Assembly (NCBI GenBank): GCA_948470475.1
Contig: OX419347.1
Coordinates: 17,887,675-17,951,674 of the forward strand
DNA: 64,000 nt
Reading direction: 5' to 3'
Origin: Galaxea fascicularis
Lineage: Eukaryota; Cnidaria; Anthozoa; Scleractinia; Euphylliidae
Part shown: piece after piece, positions 24,518 through 37,644 of the stretch
Layout: each line of letters begins with the position of its first letter
Numbering within the stretch: position 1 is the first letter of the stretch
Notes under the pieces: model-generated
What the model saw: the letters and a program-made list of their open reading frames with translations, nothing else
Databases searched by the model: none
Told to the model about the DNA's origin: nothing
Made by a program: the position numbers and the translations under genes

Positions 24518-24706
24518 ATCAAGAAATTTAAACTGACTTCCAGTCAGAATCCACTAAAACGATGCGATGTTGTGCGATCTATATTGAGTCGAGTGTGCTG
24601 TGATCCGTCGGATTACTCAAAGTTGAAACGGATAAAAGTGATGGACAGTACTTTAGACCCAGAACAGGTTGCAAAATGCTGCCCAGTTTTAGAAGCCCAC
24701 GTCTGA
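24518..24706 (+). CDS. Orphan exon-like frame
   Basis: After a TTTTGCAG acceptor the frame reads IKKFKLTSSQNPLKRCDVVR... with several Cys (RVCCDPSDY, AKCCPVLE) and ends at TGA 24704-24706. Composition looks coding, but I do not recognise the family. Its phase (0) does not fit directly to the signal-peptide exon at 18924. It could be the end of an unseen gene or a remnant. Confidence 0.25.
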   Translation: MKKFKLTSSQNPLKRCDVVRSILSRVCCDPSDYSKLKRIKVMDSTLDPEQVAKCCPVLEAHV

Positions 24707-24949
24707 TAAAGTGGGCAGAACCGATTTGCCTTCAGAGAACTTTGATACTCAAAAACCAATTTAGCGGCAACTCAGTAGTGATATTTTGTTTTGCTTTGTA
24801 TGTAGGAATATCCATCACTTTTATCGAAAATGCCCCAAAGGCGTTAGAATTAATGTACACGATTCTTATCTTTGTGTGGTTTCCGCCATTGTTTTTTGAT
24901 CCATATTGCTTGTGTATCCACTACATTGCTTGTGTATCCACAACATTGC

Positions 24950-24952
<3 letters not shown>

Positions 24953-24988
<36 letters not shown>
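24953..24988. repeat. (TA)n microsatellite
   Basis: About 17 TA units, directly preceded by three copies of a CATTGCTTGTGTATCCA-like word. Confidence 0.95.
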
Positions 24989-24989
<1 letters not shown>

Positions 24990-27040
24990 ACTTCAGATCT
25001 TGTGCAATCCATCTTCCGGTTCTTCACACTCAGCATACAAAACTTCAGTCTGTAAGGACAAAGGAGAGGTATACATTAAGTGACAGTTGTTAAAGGTCTA
25101 CCTGGAACACTTTTAAATGTTCTCATATCTTTCTAATTCCTCGTAAATGTTCTATGTTTCCTAACCTCAATTAAATCTGGCTCATGAAAGCTTAGAGCTA
25201 AGGGTTTTTTTTATACGGTTGCTTCGTATGTAAATTACTAGAGTAAATTGCCAATGGCCCAAAGCAGTCAGTCGTTTGAAGTGCTTGCGGGTACCGAAAT
25301 GTACGGCGTTTCCCTGCTGCAAGTTAAATTGTTCAGAACGCTGCTATGTTTAGCCGTTTTGCCATGATATTTCAAGGAAACGTTGACGGCTTAATATCGC
25401 CATTGGTAGAGACTGAAAGTCAGGACAAATACGAAATATTGTGCACGTGGTAACGGCTTGATTTTGGGCAATTTTGAAAATATCTTATCAGTCATGTTCG
25501 CTCAAAACTCAGCACAAAATCTGTAACTTACCTTCCGTTTGAAACAATAGAAGGATAATAGTAGGGCAAATTGTTTCTTCAGTTCCTCCGTGGTGGACAA
25601 ACAGTCGAAAGCCGCCATAACACAGTTTGACCCTCACTCGGCCATGATGTAAGCAAAATGCGTGGTTTGAAGCAAATGCTAAACATTCCTCATGAATATG
25701 GAAAACAGGCTGTAGCCAATAGCGGGCCATTGTGTCACGAATTTATGCACGGACTTCCTTTACCACTTTCTCCTCTCCCCAGCTTTTTGTTTAGTTTAAT
25801 CTACTGAGTTCAAACGAGAGCTTTTAAAAACTCTCAGGAAAGATTTCCACACGGCCCATACATTAATTATATATGCATCACTGTCATACCAACCCTGTTC
25901 CAAAAACGAATAGAGTTTGAGTCACAAAACCACGCGTAATTAATGTATGGGGCTGTGTCGAAATCTTGCCGTTTTCCACCATCGTAGTAATTTTTTATTG
26001 TATTTGAAAATAAAGCGTCTATTTAGCTCCTTTTGTACGGGGAATCATAAACGTGTCGGTACAAAGAGGGAGATTTAAGTATTGAATAAGAATTCTCTTC
26101 CTGTCCCATAAATCCCCTCATTTTTGGAAAACGGTCGATTTTTTCTCCGAATCACTCTTTTCAAGGTGAGAAGCGTCGGTGTGATTCTCAGAATCGCTCT
26201 TAGCGTCAATTCCTACGCGCGAAGCACGCGAGCGTCACGGCGCCCGTGTGAGGCGAGGGTGTCTCCCCAGACCCACCGCTACGGTTTCAACTTCGGTCCA
26301 GACCTTTTGTTTGACGAGTGCTCGCATTCTTGACCAACGCAAAAATACGACGACTGTTTTGAAGTCCAAAATACGAACAACAGTTTTTTTCCTTCAAGTT
26401 TATTGATCAACGCAAGATTCTTCCTAGTACAATTGTAATAAAAACATGATCGCAATGATGAGTTGTGGACAACCTTTGTGACACTTTGCAGTATAAAAGT
26501 TGTTGAAAACGTTCTCTGGTTAAAAGGTTTTTAAAACCCGGGTTCTCAACCATCTATAACTGAAGGTTTCAATGGGAAACAAGTGATCAAACAGTGATAA
26601 AATTAACTCTAGAATTCCTTCATTTACTCCATTTCTTTCCTTTGAATGTTCATTTCTCTGTTCTCACAACAGCTCCAGCTTCGTTATTTTTGCATATATT
26701 AACTGTCTTCCATTCTTTCAAACAAGGCTCAAAAATCTGCAAAATCCCATTTCCAACAAGATATGACACAAGAATATATTGAAACCTCAGAAATTGATTA
26801 ACGAGCTTAGAACTAGCCTTGCATATCTTCTGCCAACGTTCCTCAATTTAGCCTGCAAAGCGGGCCTGAGCGATGAATGTACTATGCCGCCATCTTGGGT
26901 GATGAAACTGACAGAGGGCTGGGAACGAGGTTGGAGCTGTCTTTGGTTCATTGATATCCATTCCGAAAGTGGAAGTACTCTTGAGTTCTTTCTTATCCAG
27001 GCGACAAAACAATACAAACGACTGATGTTCTTGGTTCAAC
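24989..27040. other. No supportable gene
   Basis: Repeat-like and intergenic DNA. The frame on the minus strand at 25509-25730 (MARYWLQPVFHI...) is open but has no domain I recognise. The last part probably reaches the end of the minus-strand lectin gene's transcript. Confidence 0.35.
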
Positions 27041-27046
27041 TTTATT
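27041..27046 (-). other. Poly(A) signal, lectin gene
   Basis: AATAAA on the minus strand about 590 bases past the TAA at 27638-27640 of the CTLD/LamG gene. This is a plausible 3' end. Confidence 0.45.
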
Positions 27047-27637
27047 TCTAAGATAAATGATTTACACTTTCCTATCACGTTCATCACTGAGCTAATTAGT
27101 AGGTAAGTTTTACGCTGTGCCGCTTGCTTTGGTTGATATTTAAAACCAGGATTTCCTTTCACATTTGCCCACTCCCCTAGGTCACTGCGCACAAAGGTTA
27201 AGAAATCAATTTGGCCAACGTTTGTTACTGCTAGGTCTTCGAATTGAAATAGAAAAAAAATGAAACTGGTAAATTTGATATGAAGTAATACCTATACAGC
27301 TGACTTTGCTCAGCGACACCATTTTAAATGACCGCAAACAAAAACCTTCACTATCAGCTTTTTGTTTCGTACCACCTCCCTCCCCACCCCCCTCATTCAT
27401 GCTGCCTAACATTACACACCCACATCCATAAGCTCATTCAGCCAATCACAGTATTCGCAAATCTGCAAAGTAGAAACCGAAACTATTGTCCTTCTAAAAT
27501 GCATTCGCTATTCTAAAATCTGTCCTACTGTTCATCAGCGTCACGCTGAAAGAAGAAGTACGAAGAGTCACCAGAGATACAAATAACTTGTGAAGTGTTT
27601 TTTGAGGCCGCAAGTAAACCTTTTCTTCCCTCTTGAT

Positions 27638-30580
27638 TTACGTTGTCGACCTCCAGCAAACAAAGGTATTATTTACATCGCAGCGCAAGTTCATCCATTT
27701 TCCTCTATTGATTTGTTCTTCTTTGATCATAACAACACAGTCCTCGTCTGCAGACTGAGGGAGCGGCTGTCCCTGAAGCCAGTTTGTGAATGTCGCCTGG
27801 GCTCTGTTACTCCAAACATAATTTCCCTCAAAGGAAATGTCGTTAAGACCCAACCATACTCCTAATTGGGTGGCCTGTGGTTTCTGGGCTGAAGCAAAGA
27901 CGTACCGACAGAGGAAACAGTTAAAGGATCGAAGTTACCCCTCTTTGATGGGAGTTCCCTTGCTTCTAAGTATAATTCATACCAATCCTATACTAAATCT
28001 GGAATCTTACCGCCCCAATGTGTCGGATGTTTTAACTGGAGAAGAGTTGGTTTTGGGGTTGGGGTTATTTAAGTAAAATCTGTCCATCAGTTGGTAGTTA
28101 AGTAACGTTACATGTACCTGCCGTCTTTTTCTCTCCGTCTCTTCATGTGCCGGTGTGCCCCTCTACCGACTATTATTTGGATTTGCGCGTAAGAGTTACA
28201 ATGGCATTCAGTTTTAAAAATGAATGGTGTCTTTAAAATCGATCCCATGACCCTCCACATCTTTGGTCGGAAAACTCTGTCACTGATCTATGGGGAAAGA
28301 GTTGCTTTTTATCAATTGGCGGTTGAATAGTAAAGGAATATTGATTGAAGTAAACATCCGACGGTAGTATATGCAAAAGAAGCAGGTAGTCAGCTAAAAT
28401 TAATCACTTTGCAAATGCACGAAAACACTCGGGGAATCCGCGTCATTACTACAAGATAAATACTAAAAGCAACACAGTGAGTTTGGCTCTCGCATATTTA
28501 TCTATTGGATTGGTACATACTTAACGCTTCTGTCAGCTGTTTAGCCAAAGATATACCTACCAGCCTCATATTTGATGTCATTGTTGGTCAAAAGTCTTTT
28601 AAACACCTTGAGATTTCTGACGTAGCCATAAAACGTTTCTCCGCTATCTTTTTTGCTTCCCACTTGGTAGTAAAGATGAGAGTTGCTCATAATTTCATAG
28701 CTCGACAAACCGTTATCCGCTGGTTTTCTTGCATCTTCTTGTCCATCAATGAATATTCCTACTACTTTGGTCCCACGTGACTGCAACATGGATCCATACG
28801 TTGAAAGATATTCCGCTGTAAAATTATCACAAATTTGGGGAGTGTCATTTGGAAATTGAATGACCCCCCACAGCTTACCAGTTTTAGTCGCAGAACGCCC
28901 CTCAAAAATAAGTTACACCAGCTACTTTTCCACCTTTTTATCTCAGAATTTCGCACAACCCACCCCCCTTCTTTCTTTGACTCTTTTGTGGCAGCCCCCC
29001 CACCTCAACAAACATTTTTTTTGGCGTGGTTGCACTCCTCCAAAATCCCTCCAGCCCCCCCCCCCCCCCACCCCATCCCATAAAAAATGAACGGTCCCTG
29101 AGTATACTTACAGGGAAACGCAATTGCATGTGTTGCGAGCCTCTCAACACTCGTGGACAATAGAACAAGATCTAACGGCAAAAATGTTCGTTTTGCCACA
29201 TTTCATGTTTCTCGCGAGTTGTTGTCATGGAAAAATTAATCAGTACTCCTACGGAATACATTAATTGCAATGCTCTCGACCAATCAGAATTGAGTACTAT
29301 CGGGGTGGTAATATTCTGTCACGTGTCACCAATATGGACACGTGCTGAATGTTTACAAACATTCAGTTCACTGCCGAAATGAAACAAAAAATTGTAACTT
29401 TGAAAAGTTTTCGTCTCCGTTTTTACTCTGGAGATCTTTTTCTTGCAAACTTACGTGTAAAGGGCTACTACGTGTTGTCCCAACTTGTTTCTAAATTGGA
29501 AATACAGGACCTTCCATTCACCGTGTACCCAAATAGAAAACTGATGAGGCGAAGACCAATCAGCAAACACGTAACCAGCAGTTTTAGCGGGTTCCAGGAC
29601 CTTAAACCAGCACGTGATCGTAAAGGCTGGAAACTGTAGACTGACGGCTGGTGTGTCTGCATAAGAACCATTTCCATCCAGAAACAGAGCTGTTATACCG
29701 TCACCATTGTCATCTCCATAGAAGGCCCCATTTCGCAGGCTATAATTAAAGTTACAAAGTTAGCTTACTGGAAATAACACAAGCGAATAATGCTCTGAAA
29801 AGGAGTTTCGGAAACTATTCGCCTTGTGTACTAAGGCATACATCAGCTTTCTTGTTTCGGCATTTTCCAAAGGGTGCTATTAGAAATCAAAGTAATCAAA
29901 ATTCATCGACATGGTAGCGTCATTTAAGCTCTAAGATAGTTTCACTGTACATGGTACTGGAACACAAGTTCGAGAAAACGTCGGTGGGAAAGAGCCTGGA
30001 TTGGGTGTTGATGTGTGGGAAGGACACAGCTTATAAGGATTATGAAACAAAAACTGAAGGCAAACGAATGCAAAATCCTTCAGCATTAGGGTGAACAAAA
30101 AATACTGGTTAATCGTAACACAATTCTCACAAACATTTACACTTACCATACATGACTTCCGGTTCGCTGCCGTCAAGGAGCCAGCAGCCAATCATGTCAG
30201 CGGTTGCCTTGCATCCTGCAATGTTAAGAGAGAACACTGGAATCCTGACAGTTTCTTTGAACAGAGTTTGCTCACGAATAAAATAAAATGTGCTGGAAAT
30301 GCGTAAATATGGCAACACCTGTACTGTACTGCAAGTAATCAAAGTTGCAAACAGTTTGTAACTGGATGTAATGTATTTTGTACTGTAACAAACATACCAT
30401 TCTCTTTTCTTGCTGGTGGTAGAAGATTCCTGAACACAAATTCATTTAGATCCGAGTCTGAAATGAAGGCTAATTCGGCATCAATGTTCCGACAAAAGAC
30501 TTTTGCCTGTATCCATGTTTTACTGACAGGGAAATACTTGAAGAAGGCACCCACTTGAAAGTACCACTCATCCGGAAAAA
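27638..30580 (-). CDS. C-type lectin domain split by a LamG module (partial, one frameshift)
   Basis: Minus-strand exons in transcript order are 30580-30398, 30215-30147, 29739-29455, 28815-28561 and 27888-27638. The first encodes a CTLD N-terminal half (DEWYF, WIQAKVFCRNIDAELAFI). The next three encode a LamG jelly-roll (IGCWLLDGSEPE; FTITCWFKVLEP; NVWIHVAVTWDQ; GIFIDGQED; YGYVRNLKVFKRLL). The last encodes a CTLD C-terminal half (GVWLGLNDISFEGNYVW, DEDCVV, WMNLRCD, TFVC) and a TAA. Four canonical CTLD cysteines are present across the two halves. The usual sugar/Ca2+ motifs are altered: QPL in place of QPD/EPN, and WMN in place of WND. One short exon between 30147 and 29739 is missing, because phase 1 must change to 2. 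The 28815-28561 exon needs a one-base shift near 28768. The signal-peptide exon was not found. It is likely a secreted or surface adhesion protein. Confidence 0.72.
28760..28775 (-). other. Apparent frameshift inside LamG exon
   Basis: Reading from the splice acceptor, the phase-2 frame gives GISFNVWIHVAVTWDQ, good LamG sequence. About here the good frame changes to KVVGIFIDGQED, which is also good LamG. A single missing base (or two extra) in GGGACCAAAGTAGTAGG explains it. Either the locus is a recent pseudogene or the base is an assembly error. Confidence 0.7.
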
Positions 30581-31992
30581 CTGCAAATGTTACAAAAGTA
30601 CACGACGTAAAACATAAAGTTATGTTTTTGTTTGTTTGTTTTTTTTTGAAACCATTAGGCTTGAATGACGCTCATAATAGCAATAATCCTGAATTATATC
30701 TCGTAGAATTGAATCAGCTCGCATGAAACAAGTTACACAACACCGCGGAAATAATAAAATTATCGAGCGCTTATTTTCGGAATGTTAATATACAAAGAAT
30801 TTACTCAACCATTCAGAATATGTGGACTAAATTCTTGAACGCGAGGGTGACAATACAATTGCAAGCTATTTAAGGGTGTTTCCTGCAGTGATATTTGAGC
30901 GAGCTAGCTGGGTTGAGTCCAAAGTGTGACAGTATAAGGAAGCCAATGAATAATACTCTCCGGTCATGCTGATAATACTTAAATCATTTCTAAATTTCAA
31001 ATATTCGGATGAAAACCACTGCGCAGTGCCGAAACTGATAAACCGTACACTTCATAACTTGATCATTACAAAACGGAGCCAGATAAAAGGTTTCACGTAA
31101 GACGCGGAAACCGCTGGTGAATAAATCTGAATTACCTTAATTTAGGCATAACTATCTTTCATCTTTAAACACACAATTTCCTTTGATCAGCTTGCGGCTG
31201 AAAACATCAAACACAGTTAAAAGGTCATGCGTAGATTCAAGCCTTAAAAAGACTCGTACGTGCTTGTCCTGCAAAACAAGAAATTTTGCATCACCCACAG
31301 TCTCGCAGTTTCCATGGCAACTCACCAATCTGACGGAAGTCGAGGCTTTGTTAAATTCAGAGGTGAATGTGACAGTTTGTCAGTGCGGCTCTTTTAAATG
31401 TTTGAAATATTATTTTCTGTCAGAACTGGGTTTACATCTTTCATCTAGCTTTCACAAGATGGTTTTGAAAAAGGCGTTTATCCCGCGAATAGCAAACGTG
31501 TCGTATATTCCCTGTATTCAATAAATACAGCTGTTTTGTTACAGATTCTTTTGTCTTGTTAACAGACGAAGCTTTAATTTTTATAAGGTTCTAGTTCCAG
31601 TTCTATATTAAAAAAGAGGGATTATTCATACTTTCTTTTCAAAAAGGAAAAGCTCATATGGTTTTTCTAAAAGCTACATGCTGGTGTCTTAGTCCTCGGA
31701 GCGATTTCCTAGACGATAAATTAAAAAAAGAAATTAAGTAAACAGCTGCCTTTTCTAATATAAGTTCGCCTTTTGATGTAAATGTATTAATTTGGCATTT
31801 TCAATTCAAACGAACATTTGAACAATAATATCTTGATAGAGTGTGTTGACTACTCATTAACCGCTGAATAGGCGCGTTATCGGGAACCTTCTGAATATTG
31901 AAAAGATGTTATCTGTTCGCTTGGGATTCATAATGTTAAGGACATGAAAACACCGACAACACAACACGTACTAACTCTTTGTTTGTTTTAAA
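30581..31992. other. Upstream of lectin gene; no supportable exon
   Basis: This should contain the 5' exons and promoter of the minus-strand lectin gene, as the first seen exon starts in phase 1. I could not find a convincing signal-peptide exon. Confidence 0.35.
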
Positions 31993-32283
31993 ATGGTCGA
32001 CCTTGGGTTGTGTGGTCTCGTTTTAAGCGTTTTCCTTTTTATCGCTCCCTCAGCTATTTATCTGAGTTATGGCTGGAGATGTTATGGCAACACGTATCGA
32101 ACTTACTTCTGCTGGTACGTCACCGATGAAATCGCTCTTGTGCTCATAGTTTTTGGATTTGTTTTTCTCGTTTTCGGCATAATAACTTGTGCCTTTACAT
32201 TTGCGGTCTGGCGGTCAACTGTAAACTCCAAGAAGACTGTTGATCACGACGCCAGGGATAATTTGTCTGGTGATTGGGTGTAA
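31993..32283 (+). CDS. Small two-TM membrane protein, hypothetical
   Basis: A single-exon frame of 96 residues starts at an ATG in favourable context (AAAATGG). Two hydrophobic segments are visible, about residues 5-26 and 46-70, with Cys and aromatic residues in the loop between them and a polar, charged tail (STVNSKKTVDHDARDN). The pattern is that of a small membrane protein, possibly half of a tetraspan-like fold. I do not recognise the family. There is no introns-or-neighbour evidence, so a chance frame is not excluded, but two well-formed TM stretches make it more likely than the other short frames nearby. Confidence 0.45.
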   Translation: MVDLGLCGLVLSVFLFIAPSAIYLSYGWRCYGNTYRTYFCWYVTDEIALVLIVFGFVFLVFGIITCAFTFAVWRSTVNSKKTVDHDARDNLSGDWV

Positions 32284-35200
32284 TTGATTTCAGTTGGTCT
32301 TGACACGGAAAAAGTTCAACCTTCGATGCTATTGTCATCATTTTTGTCACGACGAAAACCTGCCCAAAAGTTCAGAGGCGATTAAGCAATACCTATATTT
32401 CATTCGAAAGGTTATAATGCCCTCAAACGGTTGGACAGAATACTTCAATTTTAAGGCGAATAATAATCACTGTGTTTTTCACGTACTGCTGGAGATAACC
32501 AATTTAACCCGACCAAGAATTGGAAACAAAAAAATCATCGATCAAAGCTGTTCATAAGCAACAGGCAAAGATGTTCACGTAAAGAAGGTTGACTAAGTCA
32601 GAGATCCATGGTTCTTGTACGGGTAGTTTTGCTGATAGAGAACGAAACACTTGAAGAAAGTATTGTCTTCCAATCAGGGCAGTTGGAAATGACATGAAAC
32701 GATGCGGCATAGAAACCGAACAAGAAGATGCAAACCGCGAAAGGATGAAAGAGTTAGAGGCGACAATGAAATGCTAGAGTTATATGGTTTTGCACTTTGA
32801 GAGAGTTGTATGGTTTTTGCGAATTGCACTTTCATGTGTAATTCGAGTGAAAAAAGTTCCAATATCAGTTACGTTGTTGTATGCCCTATGTGACTCTTTA
32901 GTAATAATTAACATCCACTCGTGTTATACTGCATATCATAAATAAACCAATCAGATCATAAATAAACCAATATTCTCCATTTTGCGCGAAAATATGCTCG
33001 GATATTTGTGCGAGGGCATTATCTGTTCCGAGAAGCAAACAGTTCGCTCGAGGAAAACTGGGCTTCGAGAAACTGATTATATCCGAGCATCTTTTTAAAG
33101 ACAAATAGAGGCTTTATTATCCTTCAGATATTTTCGCAACTCGCATATCACCAAATATTCCCCAGTTTTAGCTGGAGCATATTCAATCACGTGATGCATT
33201 TAGACCAATCGGGTACGAGCGAAAATATTTGATGGATTATAATCACGAACATCACTAATGTCCCTCAGCTAACATGTTTCGCTGATAATGCACCCCCAGG
33301 CATTAAAACTAAGAACATACGAGCAAACGTTTGAGAGCTGCAACTTGTTGAAGAGAATGGAAACTGAGAACAATTTGATTCGGTGTGTACACAAATCAGG
33401 AGTTCAATTCAGCATCAACCAAAGAGCCGCAAACCCTTGTAACATGCAAATTCGTGTTTGACTATTTAGAGTTAAGCAGCACTAGACTAGAAATAAGCAC
33501 GACTCTCGCGATCGTTTACCATGATTGGAGATATTAACCCCTCTCATCAATGGTTTTTGTTTACCTTCTTTGAAGATCTTTTTCAATAAGCTCAGTTTAG
33601 CTTGAGATTAACAAATCAGAAAAAGAAGAACAAGAGGATATAATTTTAACCTAAAACCATGACATCCTTTAGTTCACTTGCGCAATTCGGCCCCGGGATA
33701 TTATCAATACGATAAAGTTGGATAGTGGTCGCAGAGGTAAATACAATAGAAGACCCTCATCGGGAATTACATTACTGGCCGCCCAATAGTGGGTGGCCGT
33801 TTAATATATAGGTGGCTGCTTAATAAGAGTTCGACTATATGGCCTATTTCTTGCTGTGCAGTTTACAGAACAGTAAAACTCTGTAAAATTACGAAATACC
33901 CAAGAGTGTCCTTTGAAGTCTTTGAAACTAATGTCCTTGAGCAGTCATTTCCCCAGTTACTTCTATACTTGCCTGAGCTTAAACGAAATTAAAATATGTA
34001 TTATTCCAAGCCAAGCCCAGATACCAAGTTGACTGTAAGCGACTTAGAAAGCAGCTACTGAGGGTCAATAACATTGACCAAAAACCTTTGGATCCACACG
34101 AGCACTTCGTTCTTAGGCATACAGTGTATATGAGTACTGCGAAACCTGAAGCATTGGCATTAAAGCTTCAAAGTCATCAGATGACAGACACATCAATCGT
34201 GACGTCATTTGATTGCAAAGCCTCTTAGTCAACACAGCCGCACGGAAACAGATTTATTTCCTTACATTTCTCAGGGATCAATAAGTTCGCGATGTTATTA
34301 AAAAGGGATCTTTCAATCTGTCGCTTTCTTGAGACTGGATAGCAATGCTATTATTTTTGCGGTGCTTCCTTCACAACAGACTCGTTTGATAATAACGGAC
34401 TTTTAACTTATTATACGTTTCAAAGGCAAAACCAAAAACAAGAGGTTATAAAAGTCTTTTTCGTGCTATGTTTAAATATAGGCTGATAAAGAAAAAATGA
34501 AGTGAAAAATCACAACTCCTGTCACTTGCGGACTTGCATGTGACAACCTCTCATTATCGTCATAAAACTGTCACATCTTCTAGCTGACGCCAGAGGCCTA
34601 ATAACTAAGGATACTGTTTAATAAAATTTAAAATTAGTTAAAACAAAATCTAGATTTTGCAGTGTAATAATGCACTCACTGATAAAAGGGCTACGGTATG
34701 CTTTTATTGATGCTTGAGTAGCAAGCAAGTTTTAAATAAAAAAAAGTGACAGTGGATTAGTTTGAATTAAACATAACTTAGATTACGAGACAAAAAGAAA
34801 GTAATGGAGGTTTTTGTCATGACAAAAAGAATAGAATCTCACTTTAAAAGGTACAGTTAAAACTTCTGCCTAAAAAAAAAACCGACAAGCTTAAGGGCGT
34901 TGAGTCTGTAAACTTAGCCTTGCACCACTGGGAAATAATCTTTGAAACCCGCTTAGTTTGCTTGAAAAAGGTTAATGTTTTTGAGACCTGAAGTAAAATC
35001 GTTAAAGCCGGTTTAATCCAACCTCTGCCGTAAATACGATTAACTGGCCTTTGTTATATTAACTCATGTGAACAATAATTAAGATGCCTTTGTGTGCGGC
35101 TATATTGACATCTCTACAGGAATAAAGAAAAATGTCACACAAAAACATTTGTTAAAATATTTGATTTAGTTTCGCCAAAACGCGTCAAGATGAGGCTTTT

Positions 35201-37636
35201 TATGTAAATCTTGAAGGGGTGTTATGTGTAATCCCAAGAAAACGTTGTCATTAAGTAACTATGAAGTGTTTAATACCCAAGTACTTGAGCAGCTGTTAAG
35301 CACCCTTACCGAGTTCATGAACTTGTAATCAAACAGTAAACGCAGAACAGAAAAGAGGTGAGTATAGATATCTCAGTCAATTAATATGACACACGAGTTA
35401 GTTTGTAGTACTTTACATAACATCAATTTCAAAACGTTGGCTCAGTAACGAAATTTTGCTTTTCTAATCTGAAACAAGAAAATTTAACTGTGATTGGTGA
35501 TGCAATTCGTACAGGTAGACTATCTCATGAAAACGGCATCTCCTTCATAGATTTCTCAGTTTTGTAAAGGAATGACTTTGTACCGGAGAAAAAATGGTAT
35601 TTTATCACGAATTCCGATGTAACTCAGCTGAACTTCATTTCCTTTTCTTTGTTATCAATTTGAGGAAAGGATCCGCACTGAATGACTTGCTTGGTAAGAA
35701 GTCGTGTATTTCTTCCTAGGCTCGATTGCGGTCGGTTAAGCTTTCGACGTGCGTACCACGGCAGGACGCTATATAATGATGACCGTTTCTAGTTTTGGGT
35801 ACTGTTTTGAACTACAGTAAATCAACAAGCAACGACAAACATGTTAACGAATTAGCTTCTGAAAGAAGGGTTGTAAAATGGAAACAGCATGCAGGATTAA
35901 TAGTGGTACGAGCACAGGACGTTAAGAGGCCAAAGATTTAATTCTATCGGGATGCTCACATGCTGTTCAAGTTTCCCAGTCATCAGGGACTTCATTAAGA
36001 ACGTGATATCAGTGACAGGAGAAACAAATCGGTTGAAAACTGCTCTTTTACCTTTTGAGTGGTTGAGTCGATTGCTGTGAGTCTTAAAACCTTTCTGGCA
36101 AAGAAGTGGTAGAAAAGTATGCTAGTGAAAAGAGGCCGTGGCGATAAGCACGGTATTAGCACGAAAGCCAGTTAATATGAAAGAACATATATTTATTCGT
36201 ATTCTGCAGGCGAAAAAAATAGAGAGCATGAAATCGCGACTTAAATTGCGGCAAGAAATGGCAGGCATCGCCGATAAGGCAGCTCAGGTTAAAGGAACTT
36301 TCCACTCAAATCTACAGTGCATGCAGTCCAAATGGAGTACACTTTGAAATAGTTTGCGTTTTCAAAGAACAAAACAGGAATTATACAAAGTACCTTAGAC
36401 AAAATGACGTCATTAGCATGATTAACTGGTCTTGTAGGAATACAAAGTCGTGTAATTAGGCCCGGATATCAGATATTAAGACCTACTCCTTACTCATAAA
36501 GTAATTTTAAAAGAATCAGAAAAGCACGTCTTCATTTAAGAACATGAAGCTATCAATTCTCAAGTCCAGAAACGACTGTTTCATATACTAAGAAGTATAA
36601 GAACAATTACTATGTAAAGATGTATCAGACCTATACTTTTCAGTCTTCTCAAGGTTAATTAGTTAATCAAGAAGCCGAACACGTTAGCGAATCTGAAGTC
36701 ATAACGACTAAGTGTGTTTTACGTTGGCGCCAGAAGATCGCCGAGTTGGCTTATTTGTGTGAAGAATATTATACTGCAGATAAATTAAGGCGACTAATTA
36801 TAAAATAACTAACGTTTTAAAAACTTTTCCTTCATATACATTACATTAAAATAAGTAAACATAAAAGACTAATCTAACAAAGTTTTGTCACTCCACAAAC
36901 TTAAGTTTTCATCTCTGCGCAGTTGTAAAACTCGTCTCATTCTCCTCTCAGTTAAACTACTTTCAATTCGAAGTCTGTTATCCCAATTCTGTACTGAGAT
37001 TCAATACTTGGGGTCCAGCTCAAAATGTCGAACTATTGGTCAGACTTGTGCTGCGTGCGCCGACAGATTAACACTGAGTCGGCCGACCTCACGTACTACT
37101 TACTTACCTGGCGCAGTTAAATAGAGTAAAAACAAGGTCATACTACGGTACTGCAAGTAATGTATGAATTATTATAACGTATGTAACTTTAGAGAAAGGG
37201 GCAGGTGGACGTCTAGCTATAGATTGGGCGAATACAAAGGCGAAATCAATCTGGTTTGCAAGCTCATTATTTCATTTTTCTATTCGACTCTGATTTGCCA
37301 TGAAACTCACGGCTAGACGTTGCGGAACCCACGACTGCTTTTCAATTTTGTTTCTATTTTGAAAATTAAGTTCGACGTACTACGTCCAACGTCTGAATTA
37401 ACTGTCGAAATTAATTATTCCGCTCGATTCAAATCGGTATTAAATTCGGCACATTAAAAAAAACACGTTTGAACAGGACCTAACAGCGACGATTCACATG
37501 AAAGCAGTTACGTTCCTACGTTGCTGTTCACTTGTTTCTCGATTAGAAAATAATGAAAACTGAAGAACATTAAAATTGCCGTCGGGGAAGCTTGTATGTG
37601 GCGAAAGTTAAGTCAGTTTGTCCAACTGTTTTGCAG
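32284..37636. other. Long intergenic region
   Basis: No domain-bearing exon seen in 5.3 kb. At about 33735-33840 there is a degraded partial copy of the GGCCGCTTAATAG-type inverted-repeat element found intact at 51543-51704. An exon-like frame at 36210-36347 (AKKIESMKSRLKLRQEMAG...) follows a CTGCAG acceptor but has no partner. The right end holds the promoter and 5' UTR of the GABA-B-type gene; a TTTTGCAG acceptor at 37636 implies a 5' UTR intron. Confidence 0.4.
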
Positions 37637-37644
37637 ATTTGACA

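Noticed and set aside
26787..27192. Minus-strand frames as extra lectin-gene exons
   Set aside because: They lie past the in-frame TAA at 27638 and overlap the likely 3' UTR ahead of the AATAAA; no domain match.
28938..29199. Gly-rich minus-strand frames near 29000
   Set aside because: They come from a C run and repeat sequence within an intron of the minus-strand lectin gene; no splice support.
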